Program-made: the position numbers and the translations under genes
Notes under the pieces: generated by a model
The model's database searches: none
What the model was told of the DNA's origin: nothing
The model's input: only the letters and a program-made list of their open reading frames with translations
Assembly (NCBI RefSeq): GCF_032062135.1
Contig: NC_092862.1
Span: 44,711,066-44,775,065 of the forward strand
Direction of reading: 5' to 3'
DNA: 64,000 nucleotides
Origin: Pyxicephalus adspersus
Taxonomy: Eukaryota; Chordata; Amphibia; Anura; Pyxicephalidae
Shown: positions 45,479-56,296 of the stretch, piece after piece
Layout: every line of letters starts with the position of its first letter
Numbering within the stretch: the stretch's first letter is position 1

Positions 45479-45906
45479 TAAGCTACATACACACTTCCAA
45501 TTATTATCGTTGGAAAACGAACGACGAACGTTCATGCACGATATATATGAACGATCGTATAGCACCGATCCTGCACATAGAGTTAACGACACGATCGTTC
45601 GTAGATATTGTACACACAATAGATACGATCGTTTGAACAATAGAGGAACTATGTGCACGACAGGAAAGTGAACGGACGTTCGTTCATCACGCATGCTCTG
45701 AACATGGACGATCAACGAACGACCGTTCACACGAACGATGTTCAACGATCGTCGTCCAATCCGATCCGCCGGTCCGGTCGTTCGTTTCCAGCGACTTTCC
45801 TCGTTCGTCGGCGTCGTTGGTTACTTTTTTACGAACGATTTTTTGCCCAATCGATCGTTCGTCGTTCGATTGGAACGATAAAAATTGGAAGTGTGTACGC
45901 ACCTTA
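45479..45906 (+). mobile_element. CGTTCG-rich foldback MITE, main subfamily
   Basis: 428 bp with TA-flanked ends taagctacatacacacttcc and ggaagtgtgtacgcacctta. It is nearly the reverse complement of 14167-14595 and the same orientation as 2307-2736. Both strands carry frames over 80 codons with matching peptides in the other copies (for example MHDRKVNGRSFITHALNMDD). That follows from the shared DNA and does not show translation. Confidence 0.85.
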
Positions 45907-46000
45907 AGCCTTAACTGTCCTATTATGGGAACTGTCTTATCTACAAAGAATTTGCAAATTTGTCCAGTTACTTTATTTGTTATTAAGGAAAGTATATATA

Positions 46001-46081
46001 ATATTATTAATATTATTAATAATAATAATAAACAGGATTTATATAGCGCCAACATATTACGCAGTGCTGTACAATAAATAT
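46001..46081 (-). repeat. LINE/SINE 3' tail fragment
   Basis: (AAT)n, then aaacaggatttatatagcgc, aacatattacgcagtgctgt and acaataaata: tail only. Confidence 0.75.
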
Positions 46082-46404
46082 ATATATATTATAATATTAT
46101 GATATAATAGGATTTTGTCAAAGATAGGTAATATAGTAGTGTCATGTCTATGCCTGCATTCTGCTGATTGGACAGCAAAAGACTAGTAACATATTGAGAA
46201 ATCATCAGTCTGTTCCATCTGCTGTCCTGCATGAAACCAGACCACAAGCTCAGAGTATGACAGGCATCTGACAATATCTGATATATTCAAACCACTGTAA
46301 GGACAACAGCTTAATTTCTCTCTGTCTGCAACTTACTTTTAGGGCTAATTTACACTGGCAGTGAGGTTGTGATGTGTTTACTGCTTCCTCACGCCAGGAA
46401 TCAT
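46082..46404. other. No gene; dispersed repeat head at its end
   Basis: About 46335-46404 (ttacactggcagtgaggttg, actgcttcctcacgcc) matches words at 26275 and 59400. The MITE at 46405 interrupts it. Confidence 0.4.
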
Positions 46405-46634
46405 GGGTTCTGATTTATTAAAGTTCTCCAAGGCTGAAGAGGATACACTTTCTTCAGTGGACTGGGTGATCCAGCAAACTTGGCATGGATCTGGTCCAGG
46501 ATTGAAAACATTTGTTAACAAATAGCAAATTACTTTTAGGAAATCCATTCCAGGTTTGCTGGATTTGATGGACCCAGATTTACTGATGAAACTGTATTTT
46601 CTCCAGCCTTGGGGAGCTTTAATAAATCAGGCCC
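46405..46634. mobile_element. Foldback MITE with gggcctgattta-type ends
   Basis: Left arm gggttctgatttattaaag and right arm ctttaataaatcaggccc are complements. Internal gtgatccagcaaacttgg is paired with ccaggtttgctgga. It sits inside the dispersed repeat that begins at about 46335. Confidence 0.8.
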
Positions 46635-47194
46635 ATGGTGAGAATCCTCTGATGTGTGTATCAAATTTGGATACATCTCTGTAGATTATCTAGTTTAACA
46701 AAACTGGCGAAGCCCAGTTTACTGCCTTAACAGGCAGGCATTTTTCATGGCAGAAGAAACTATGAAGTTTCTACTGCAAGAGATTGTTTTGCCTGCTTGT
46801 CAGTTTTTCTGTTTCTGTACAATGAGCTGTGCATTTCCAGCCCTATGTACAAACTTAACAAGATTCCCCTTGTTGAGCCCAAGTTCGCATTGTTGAGGTA
46901 AGGCCCCTCTGCCTTTCCAAGTAGGCTTACCTTCTAAAAGAAAAAAGATGCTTATGAACATAACATCCATATATATGTTTAAAGGGTAATCCAGAAACAT
47001 AGTGTTTCATATAGACACCCCTCTCCAAAGAATTTAATTAAAAAAAAAACAGTTGTGTTTTTACATACAGCATGTAACAAATATCGGTAAAGAACATTGT
47101 ACAATCACCAATAGCATAAAGTTAACCCATAATATATTTACAGCCCCTAATTTCAGGGTATTTGTTGTAAAAGTTGAAAGTCTAAGTGGTTCAT
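46635..47194. other. No firm gene; weak exon-like frame on the minus strand
   Basis: On the minus strand a pyrimidine-rich acceptor (cttttttcttttag) at about 46935 opens 45 codons (GKPTWKGRGALPQQCELGLN...) to a stop at 46800. There is no polyadenylation signal or domain, so it is not called as a gene. Confidence 0.3.
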
Positions 47195-47256
47195 GATGGT
47201 GTAGTGGGGTGCCTTTAATTACTCAAAGTTCCATTAAGCTACCCCACTACACCATC
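47195..47256. repeat. 62-nt hairpin, 16-bp perfect stem plus extension
   Basis: gatggtgtagtggggt pairs exactly with accccactacaccatc. The inner bases (ctttaat with attaag) continue the stem after small bulges, leaving a loop of about 13 bases. It could be a MITE remnant or a small foldback RNA. Confidence 0.7.
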
Positions 47257-48649
47257 AAGTTTAAATAAAGATTTAAAGTATACAACCAATAAATAAACCA
47301 TTAAAACAACTAAAGTACTTTGTATAAACAGAAAGTTTGATTAAAGTAAATTGGTGTACTTGACCTGATTGCTATATAGAACTGCACTGTCATATCATTG
47401 TATCTTTTTGTGTTATTTATTTATTATTTTTTTTTTTACTTATTGCTATCTACTTAGATTATATTTCTTGTTATAAAAGGACGTTGGACATAATATAACA
47501 ATATGTTTACAATAAGTGTAGGTGGATATTTATGCGTATTGAGAAAACTCAAGGAAAACTGCTTTGAACAGCAAGAGATACAGGAAATACAGAATTTTGT
47601 TTGACCTCACTATTTTTTCTATGTCAAGGAAGAGGTCATTTATCAAGTCTCTGCTATTTGTAGTCATGCTCCTTTGGGATACATTCATTGTCTCTTAAGT
47701 ATTTTCTGTAAGTGTTGTATTTTGTTTTACAGTAATGGTCCTTGTATCATAAGAATGTCTTTTGGAAATAAAATCCAGACTTTCACAACTTGTCTAACCT
47801 CTAACCAGTGTACATCCTTGCATGAAGACTTTCAAAAGTTCCATTTAAAAGTATTTTTACAAAAATTAATATTAAAGCATCACTACCATGAAAATAAAAT
47901 GTAATACTTGTTAGTGAATATTGTATGTAATGAAAGTATTCAGTAAGTAAATTAATATTATGGGTTTTTTTTCGAATGCCTCTTAGCACATTTCTCTGCA
48001 TTTCTCTACAGAAAAACGCTTACAATGACCTCCTTTTAGTCACATGCTCTCATTTTATAATTTATGCATGAAAAAAAAGTAAATAATTTTTTTAATACCA
48101 TCACTGGGCAAGTTGGTTGTACAGTTAGAATACAGTACTTAATGTATGGGACCTCTAAGTCTAGAATGAAGTGAAAGAACATGTAAACTGCTCCTAAGAA
48201 AGGAAAAAAAGGAGGTGATTTCTGGTGTGCCCCAATATGTACAAATCTCCAACAACCTGTCATATACGTGGTGGAGGCTGGGATCCAAAATGATATTTTC
48301 CTAATCAGAAAACAATCCAAAGCATGCGTGCGTATTGGAAGAGCCAAGGAGGCCTCCTGATCAAGGAAGTTGGCCAAATAGGCATAATGGAATCCCTTTT
48401 CACAAAGTTTAAGTTTATTTTCTTTTTGAAATTTTTACTCTATTTATGAGTGCAGTTGGGTATGATTTGATGTTAGGACCTAACATTCACTCATTTTGAG
48501 CTAAAACCCCAGAGTATTACAGTCCACTTTAAATGGAGTTTCTTTTTTTTTGGAATAGAAACAATACACTGTAGGAAATACCAAAGGCTCTTTCACAACA
48601 CAATGCGATGCAGTTCAGATCATGGGTTTTTGTGCATTAGGGCACATTG
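47257..48649. other. No gene recognised
   Basis: AT-rich. The 113-codon minus frame at 48036-48377 has no recognisable motif. Confidence 0.4.
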
Positions 48650-48872
48650 ACCCTGATTTATTAAAGCTCTACGAGGCTGGAGAGGATAAACTTTCATCAG
48701 TGAATTTGGGTAATCCAGCAAACCTGGAATGAATATCTTCAAAGTCATTAACTATTTGATAGAAAATATTTTGAATCATGGACCAGATCCATTCAAGGGT
48801 TGCTGGATCCCCCAGCTTCACTGATGAAAGTGTATCCTCTCCAGCCTTGGGGAGCTTTAATAAATCAGGGCC
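48650..48872. mobile_element. Foldback MITE with gggcctgattta-type ends
   Basis: Ends ccctgatttattaaagctc and agctttaataaatcaggg, with internal ggctggagaggataaac and gtgtatcctctccagcc. It is symmetric about 48760. Confidence 0.8.
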
Positions 48873-49139
48873 ATTATGTCCAATAGTTTGGATTAAGTTG
48901 TCAATACATATCAACGCCTGCTTTGTTTTTTTTATTTTCCTTTTTTGAGCACACTTTTTGTGCATATAGCGTAGGTGTGCTGGGGTGCATTGGGAGTGCA
49001 ATAATTAATGACCAGCAATGCACCACTATAATGCTCCTTTCAATAATTAACATACACTGGGATGGAACTATAGAGGACTGAGAGGTTAACTGTTACTGAA
49101 GTGCAAACATAATTATTCTTCACCTCATCTATTCACAAT
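48873..49139. other. No gene recognised
   Basis: T-rich runs, with possible dispersed-repeat words (gtgctggggtgcattgg). Confidence 0.4.
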
Positions 49140-49281
49140 AGGCCTAATTTATTAAAGCTCCCTAAGACTGGAGCCTATCATGGGTGACCCTGGGTGATGC
49201 CGCAAACCTGAAATGGATCTGGTCCAGGATTGAAACCATTTGTCAACAAAGCTATTGGAGAGCTAATAATACATCAGATCC
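49140..49281. mobile_element. Internally deleted foldback MITE
   Basis: Starts like the gggcctgattta family (ggcctaatttattaaagctc, gaaatggatctggtccagg), then jumps to the right terminus (gctattggagagctaata). About 80 bases of the right arm are missing. Confidence 0.65.
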
Positions 49282-50396
49282 TATGTGCTTTTATTGCCAC
49301 CTGATTTCTACATCATTTACGTTTTTCCTCACATTCTTTTTTATTGTCTTTAATTGAGACGTATGTATATAGGAAATGTGTCCTTTTATTTATTAAACAA
49401 TAGCTCCTTGCTTGCTAGTATGCATACAGTATTTTTGTATGAGAATTTACATTTTAGTCCTGTGCACCAGGGTACAGTATTTTTTACTATCATCTCTTAC
49501 CATTATGGTGTGTATGATGTAAATAGCTTATTTCAAAGATAAAAGCTAACCCTGGGAAAGCAAAAAAGACTTTGTAGTTAATCGCCTACAATGTTTGATA
49601 TCAATTGATCTATGCTAAAAGTTTTTGGTGTGGGAAACTGTTTCTGAGAGATCTTTTTAACTTTCATGTATTCCAAATTGAATTGGTTTCACACAAAAAC
49701 TGCTTTCATCATCACTCTGATGGTGTTTTCCTTTGCTTTTTTTGGTAATAACTATGGTCTGCGACAGATCCCTCTACAAGATATTTCATGAAAAAAACTA
49801 CTTGTGTTGTATCTCATATATCTATCTCATTGCTGAGTTTTAACAGACAAATGTTAGAATATTCAAAATGTGCAGCAAATAGAAAAATACTAATGTACTT
49901 ACATTTTGAAAAGTTGGAGATATCACCCTAGAAGTATCCCAAGTCACTAGAGCTTTCTACTGATGTTCAGCATGACGTAGGAATCTTGCAATTATCTGTT
50001 AAAGCCTGACTCTAGCCTAAGCCTTTTTTATTTATTTTAAAAAGCTTGAGGACAGGCCAGAAACCTTTCCAGTTTAAATGATGTCCTCATTAAGCAGATT
50101 TGTTCTTTTAAAAGCTGTCTATTTGTTTGTATTTGAATAGATGGAAGGAAAATGTTCTATGGAAACATAGACCTCAAAAAACATCCACTGTGGTTCTGAA
50201 CTTTCCACCCTTTCAATGAAAAATCAAAATAAATAATTGATTATAGCTGGTTTTTAATTGTGTAGAATCATTTCAGTGAAACTGACAAAGGATTAAAGGA
50301 GAAAAGCTTAGTTTAGTGAACTGTGCTATTGGGAAGCATAGTAAGAGAAACCTGCAACTGCAGCTACTTGTTCTAGGACAAATTAATAAATGTGAA
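49282..50396. other. No gene recognised
   Basis: AT-rich, without repeat ends or exon signals. Confidence 0.4.
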
Positions 50397-50398
50397 TA

Positions 50399-50987
50399 GT
50401 GTTGGTCGAATATCTCACTATTCTATTCGACAGCCATTCGATCGAATAGTGAGATATTGTTCGGGTGATCGTATGCCGAATTCGAACACCATTGAAGTCA
50501 ACGATGGGAGAATTCGGGTAATTTTTAGGGACTATTAAGGGCTGCAGAAGCAATCAGATTGCTATTGCAGCCCTTTACTAGTTATATGTGTTCTTGGATA
50601 GAGTTTCTCTATCCAAGAACACAGACCACTAGATGTGATGAATGGGGAAACTTGTTCCCATTCAACCTCTAGTGCTTCGGGGATCGCCTGCAGTCACGGC
50701 TTTGAGCGTGGGAACTGAACTGCAGATAAACTCTGCAGTTTCACTACGATCCCTGGGGCACTACAGGTTAATTAACCTGTAGTGCCCCGGGGATCGCACA
50801 CACTTTTCTCAATGATTACAGACAAACACTCAATAAATTATTTTAACATTAATTTTTATTTTACCACATTTTTTTACATTTTTTTAATCTAATTTTTACC
50901 GTTTTTTTTTTCGGGGCAGGTCTACCCGAATTCAAACAGCTATTTTTGCGTCAGATATAAGGACAACCTGAATTCGAATACCAACAC
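50399..50987. mobile_element. TA-flanked element with multiple internal hairpins
   Basis: 589 bp bounded by TA and inverted ends gtgttggtcgaatat and attcgaataccaacac. It contains at least three strong hairpins: atatctcactattc with gaatagtgagatat (50409-50458), tgttcttggatag with ctatccaagaaca (50588-50622), and a perfect 34-bp palindrome at 50755-50788. No transposase is present. The TA flank fits a Tc1/mariner-type nonautonomous element (inference). Confidence 0.8.
50748..50795. repeat. 48-bp palindrome with one mismatch
   Basis: Centred on ttaattaa: cgatccctggggcactac mirrors gtagtgccccggggatcg. The inner 34 bases are perfect. Confidence 0.85.
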
Positions 50988-50989
50988 TA

Positions 50990-53877
50990 GATGTGAATGG
51001 TGAACCTGATACAGAAACCTAGATTTTAGGTTTTCAGGAATGCTGTTGCCTTTATTTTTGGTCATGGGTGACCTGTTTGCCAGCATGAATGCTGTTTGTA
51101 TTATGAAATACTTCCAGGAAGAAGTGTTAAAATTTTGGCTGTAAATCCTAACATAGGACTGAACCCTTAGTCAGCCTTATGGTAAATGTAGAGTTTAAAT
51201 GTATATATTGTTTTCAAATGTACATGTGCACAAGTAACACATGCAAAACATTCTCTGAAATTACTTGATGTAATAAACAGGCTAAGTTACTTTAAGCTAC
51301 TTTATCTGCTTTTTGTTTGTAGTGACAATACACACACACACTTATATATATATATATATATACATTTCAAATAAGAACGAATGGTTATAGTAGCAGGACT
51401 TGGGACCCATCCTTGGGACCCATTTTTTTTTTGTTACCCGTTGACTGCACTGTGAGATGAAAAATGAGTTTAGTAGTTTCAGAAATGCACAAAACCGTAT
51501 ATGGTGATATAATATCCATTACGTTTTGAAACATATTCGTATTTCATCATATTACTTATTGTCATTATGAAGCATGAAATAGGATTTACAGATTAATTTA
51601 TTAAGCACTGTGTACACATTCTCCAGTAGTTCTGAATGTTGTGCCAAATGCTGTTAGTTGTCATGGTTAGTTAGCTGTTTAATAGCAGACAGTTGATGGT
51701 GAATCGTTTCAGATGTACCAGTTAAATATTTAGGTTGAATGTGCAATATCAAGTGCTATAGGAACACAAGCTAAAAAAGTACAAACACTTGGTTTCATGT
51801 TCACTTTTATTTTGTTAATGTTTTTGTTTAACTTGTGCTCACGTTTTAAAACACAAGCTGGCTTATTTGATAAGGTGGGGCAAGGTATAATGACTATAAT
51901 GAAGTAAAATGCAGTAGTCTTGGGTGCTGCATCATATTTCATCCTTAACTTTTTCTTTTGACACTAATTGACCTCCCATGTAATGGTGCCCGCATATTTC
52001 TATGGCTGATCTCACTTTTTCAGAGCCAATAGAATAACACCTCTCTGCAGTTGTCTGGAATGTTTACATTATTTTGTCTGGCTATCAAGTTTGTATTCTT
52101 CCAACTGATTACTACTTCCCAATGCATTTTCCTTTCTTTCTCATGCATTTTTTTCGCCACTAACTACCAATGTAGGGAGACAATCTTCCTCTCATTGAAC
52201 ATAGATGTAAAAATACTATACCTGATTATTAGATGAGAGATCACTCCTCCACTGACAACCAGTTAGAATACACCTCTTCAGTTGACCACAATGTAAGAAG
52301 ACTCATCACTAGACACCAATCAAGAAGACATTTCTCCAATGACCACAGATGTAAAGATTTATGTCTGCATTTTTTGTGGTCTTTTTTTTATTATTATTGC
52401 AAACAATTTTATGATACATAATTGAAAGTTCTATATTATATATTCAATATATACTTGTTCTGGGTCAGTCATCCAAAATCATTAACCTACCAAGCAGCCA
52501 TAGAGAGATACAGTCTCCACTATTCACTGAAGTGCATTTTAAGCTTTAAAAGGCTATTGTCGATAAAGAAACGTTAGTAGAACTGTTCAGTATTCTTGAA
52601 GTCTTTTATAAGTAATGCAACTTGTTTTTGTTACTTCCAAGTGCTTACATGAGACTGTAGTAAATTTTCTAATTGCACTAAATTATGGCAGTTTGTTTAT
52701 GCACCTTAGAATTTCAATGTTTGCTAAAACTCTTTTTTGTCTTACAATTCCTGTATATATTAAAATTTCAATGGGGACAGAAAATTGCATGGAACTTACA
52801 TTTATCCTTTTTATAAAGTTTCCAGGGTGAGGATACGTTTAGATGTTTTAGAGTACTTCCCTAAACATTTTGATCAAGTAAATGTGAAAGCAGGGTGGTG
52901 GGGCTTCAGGAAAGAAAAGTATATAAAGTATATAAAGTATATAAATGTTATATGAGAGAGAAGTAGTGAAGGCAAGGAAAGGAAGCTGAGGGGGAAGAGG
53001 CTGGGGTAAAAGGGGTGCAAGGCCAGTAAAACTCTTATGACTCTTGTTTAATCTATGTGAGTTAAGCACTTTATTTAGGATTGGTCTTAATGATGGAAAG
53101 GGTGTGTGATGTCTTCTATGTGCATGATCTCAGAAACAGATATCCAGGTTCTGACATTCTGACAGCATTTATCACATCATTCAGAAGAGGTTTATGGTAT
53201 TTTTCAGCAATAAGGGTTTAACATAAAGTAGGGTATGCAATACTTATGTCCTGCTGCCCATAACAATACCCGTTAGCTTGAAGAATATTTCTTTTTAGTA
53301 GCTTCTCAGCACTGGACAGCTCCAAAATATGTGTAAGATTGTTTTTGAAGGTAAAAACAATGTAGGATATTTGGGGTTTTATAGCAGGTGGATGTTTTGA
53401 ATCCTGGTTCTTGGTATTTGTTGGAACCTGTTATTTTTATTTTTTTCAAAGCCATCACTAGTTGTCTTAATTGTCATTATTTTAAATAAGTCAGTTTATA
53501 AAACAGTTCCATGACCCGGTATAATATACATGATACATTTTACCAATATATAAATTTAATACTAGTTTTATAATTTCTTCCATTTGCTTTGGAAAAAAAC
53601 ATTTATTACAAAAACAGTAACAGTTCTTGCTTATTTACTGACTGTCCAAATGCCCTTCATTATTATCAGCTTTGTACCATGAACCATGTATTTGATTCAG
53701 TAGTAGGCATTTTTTTATCCTTAATGAGAAGGTAACGAAAAAGAAAGAGAGCATGTCTAACAGTAAACTGTAAAAGAAACAATTTTCTGCATCAAGAGCT
53801 ACATTTTTCCTAGGCTACATAGCCAAAACAAAAACCACGACAGGTAAAGAGAATAACAACGATTATCTTTTTACTAT

Positions 53878-53880
<3 letters not shown>
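50990..53880. other. Long AT-rich stretch without a gene
   Basis: (AC)n(AT)n lies at about 51331-51362. A 9-bp tandem repeat agtatataa, three units, lies at 52918-52944. No coding or RNA signal was recognised. Confidence 0.4.

Positions 53881-53914
<34 letters not shown>
53881..53914. repeat. (AT)n microsatellite
   Basis: About 17 AT units. Confidence 0.9.
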
Positions 53915-53917
<3 letters not shown>

Positions 53918-53924
53918 AGCTAGT

Positions 53925-53992
53925 AAATTTAATGTACAGCACTGCGTATTATGTCGGCGCTAAATAAATCTTGTTTATTAAAATTAATAATA
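53925..53992 (+). repeat. LINE 3' tail fragment
   Basis: tttaatgtacagcactgcgt, attatgtcggcgctaaataa, then an ATT-rich end. Confidence 0.75.
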
Positions 53993-54504
53993 CTAAAAGG
54001 GTAATAAAAAATGGCCACAATAAAATAGATTTTAAAATACACATTGCATCATAGCAACAGTCCATTTAGAGTGCCCATGTGCATCCAGGTCCACTGCCAA
54101 AAATCAATACAATAGTCTTTGTCAGAACTGGACCATGATGTAAAGGAAAGGGGGTGGAGTGGTCCGATGAATCATGTTTGTCTAAGGACCATGTGGATAG
54201 TCAGGTTAATATACGGGATTTTGTATTGCTATTGGTGAACCTAACTTTTATACACATTTTGGTTGAAGTTGTTCTTTACCCAAAACTTTATTCTTTACAT
54301 ACCATATAGCTATAGGCATTCGAGATTGCAACCATCTGTCAATGTTTATGTGTGTGTTACATTATGTGGGTGACTTGCTTTACAGCCTATCCTTTATTTT
54401 CACTTTAGGGTTTCTGAAAGCATGTTTAGATGTGTGTAAATGCAAAAAACTGTTACATATTCAATACTGCTGCATAGCCATAACTGACCTTATTCAAGCA
54501 TTTG

Positions 54505-54590
54505 ACTTATGTAATGTACAGTGCTGCATAATGTGGTGGCACTATATAAATCCTGTTTATTATTATTATTAATAATAATAATAATAATAC
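54505..54590 (+). repeat. LINE 3' tail fragment
   Basis: tatgtaatgtacagtgctgc, ggtggcactatataaatcct, then (ATT)n/(AAT)n. Confidence 0.75.
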
Positions 54591-56059
54591 CAATTAAACG
54601 TAAAGTGACTCCGTAATGGGCTAAGAACAAAAGATGCAATTGTTTACCTTTTTCTAAAACTGAAGGTTCTGCTGTCAAAATTGTGATCCTGGCTTTACTG
54701 GCTACTGAGTTACTAAACTAAAAGTTAAATACAGCAAGTGTGAAAACCTGAAACCATAAGGTACTGTACATACTTAAGCCAGGCCAGAGAGTGATTTGGC
54801 AGGGTGGAAAAGATCAGTATAGGCCTCAGAGTATACAGAATACAGTCCAGAGTAACATTGGGAGTATTAGTTGTTATATTTGTTCCTTGATGTGAAAAAA
54901 ATGTTGTATTCTTTATTTCTCTAAGGCAGAGAAAATTATTAGAAATACAGTTTTAATTTTTTTTTTATTCCTTGCCCTTATGTTTGTTGGTTCCGAGTCC
55001 TAAGCATCTCTAATCTTGATGTTAGTGCTTTGTGGGCTTCTACTTAAGTGTAGCTTGAAGCTCATTTTAGGGCTATTGCTTTTTTTTGTTGTTTGTTTTT
55101 TGATAAATCCCACACACCATAGTATATGATATATGTTTCCTATTTTATAATTTTTCTCATAACTTGTAAATATACTTTCAAAGTGAATAGGAGGAAAGTA
55201 ATACAGTAACACCCACATATATATATGTACTTAAATATATAGATCTGTATAGTACAAAATATCTGTGAAAAGATAGTAAACCAGTAAAAGCAGCATGATG
55301 GGAACATAACTGAAATCTAACTGAAATCTATTCTAAATATATGTGTGTCTTGATAAAACTAATAATAGTGCTTGAAGTGGATGGATTGCAGACGTCACTG
55401 TGGTATTATGAGCTGATTTTGGTTTGGCAGCTAGAAACACTTTTCAATCCCTCAAATACTTTCTTATCTTCAAAATGTCAGAACAAACTTTAATGTGACC
55501 AACCAGCAAGTGACTGCTTCTCTGGGGATGCCAAGGGGCACTGAGAAGTGTAAATGACATGGGCTAACAGCACAGTCAGTGGAGCCTGTTGTCATAAGCT
55601 GCCCTTTAAGTTTCCAGAACATGGTTTGGCTCACGCTGTCACTCCTGATGAAGTGCTCTCAAGTGACAGGGCCGATTGAGGCAATTAAACCAAAACCAAA
55701 ACAACAATTTGTAAAATTCAGCATGACCTGTATAGCTGTGCATGCTTTCCACTTTCCACTCCAGTTTCACATCAGAGTCAGACTACTTGTCATATATATC
55801 TTAAGAGTTTTCTTTTTACCAGACAAAAAAATTAAAGTTTAGATAGAAATACCAATAAATAAGCATTGTTGTTTTTTATTCTATTTTTCTAAATATTATA
55901 ATATTATTAAATAATTGTAAACACAATGTTATGAGTTCTATAAATATAGGATCTTATTTATAGATTTATTGAAAGTTATTCATTTACATTAGAGAGCAGT
56001 TTCAAAAAATGTTTAAATTTTTATGACAATATTTAGGTACATTTTTTTTCTTCTTCAAG
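54591..56059. other. No gene; possible conserved noncoding block
   Basis: About 55380-55760 is non-repetitive with balanced composition (gcagacgtcactgtgg, gacagggccgattgagg) and no TE ends. The 87-codon plus frame there has no domain. Confidence 0.3.
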
Positions 56060-56157
56060 GAAATTTATAGAATGGAACTAAAACTATACATGCATTGCTT
56101 TCCCAACTGGATTACAGAACTAGTGAACGTACATTTAGCCTTATAACAACGTATTAG
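56060..56157 (+). other. Splice-bounded segment without a full open frame
   Basis: A strong acceptor (ttttttttcttcttcaag) at 56059 and a strong donor (ttag then gtaagta) at 56157 frame 98 bases. The longest frame meets a stop near the donor. It could be a noncoding-RNA exon, or chance. Confidence 0.2.
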
Positions 56158-56261
56158 GTAAGTACTTTTGGAAGATGTACATATGTTCCTTATATTGATT
56201 TTCAGCATAGGAATACATATTCCAAGATTATTAAATTTAATGAATATGTAACTTTACTTAC

Positions 56262-56296
56262 TATCTTCATCATAGTTCCAAAAAGTGTTAAAACCT
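56262..56296 (-). other. Weak candidate 35-nt exon
   Basis: On the minus strand ttgcttcctttag precedes 35 open bases followed by gtaagtaaag. Its phase could follow the exon at 57908-58074 and precede phase 0. Such short AG/GT pairs are common by chance. Confidence 0.2.
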
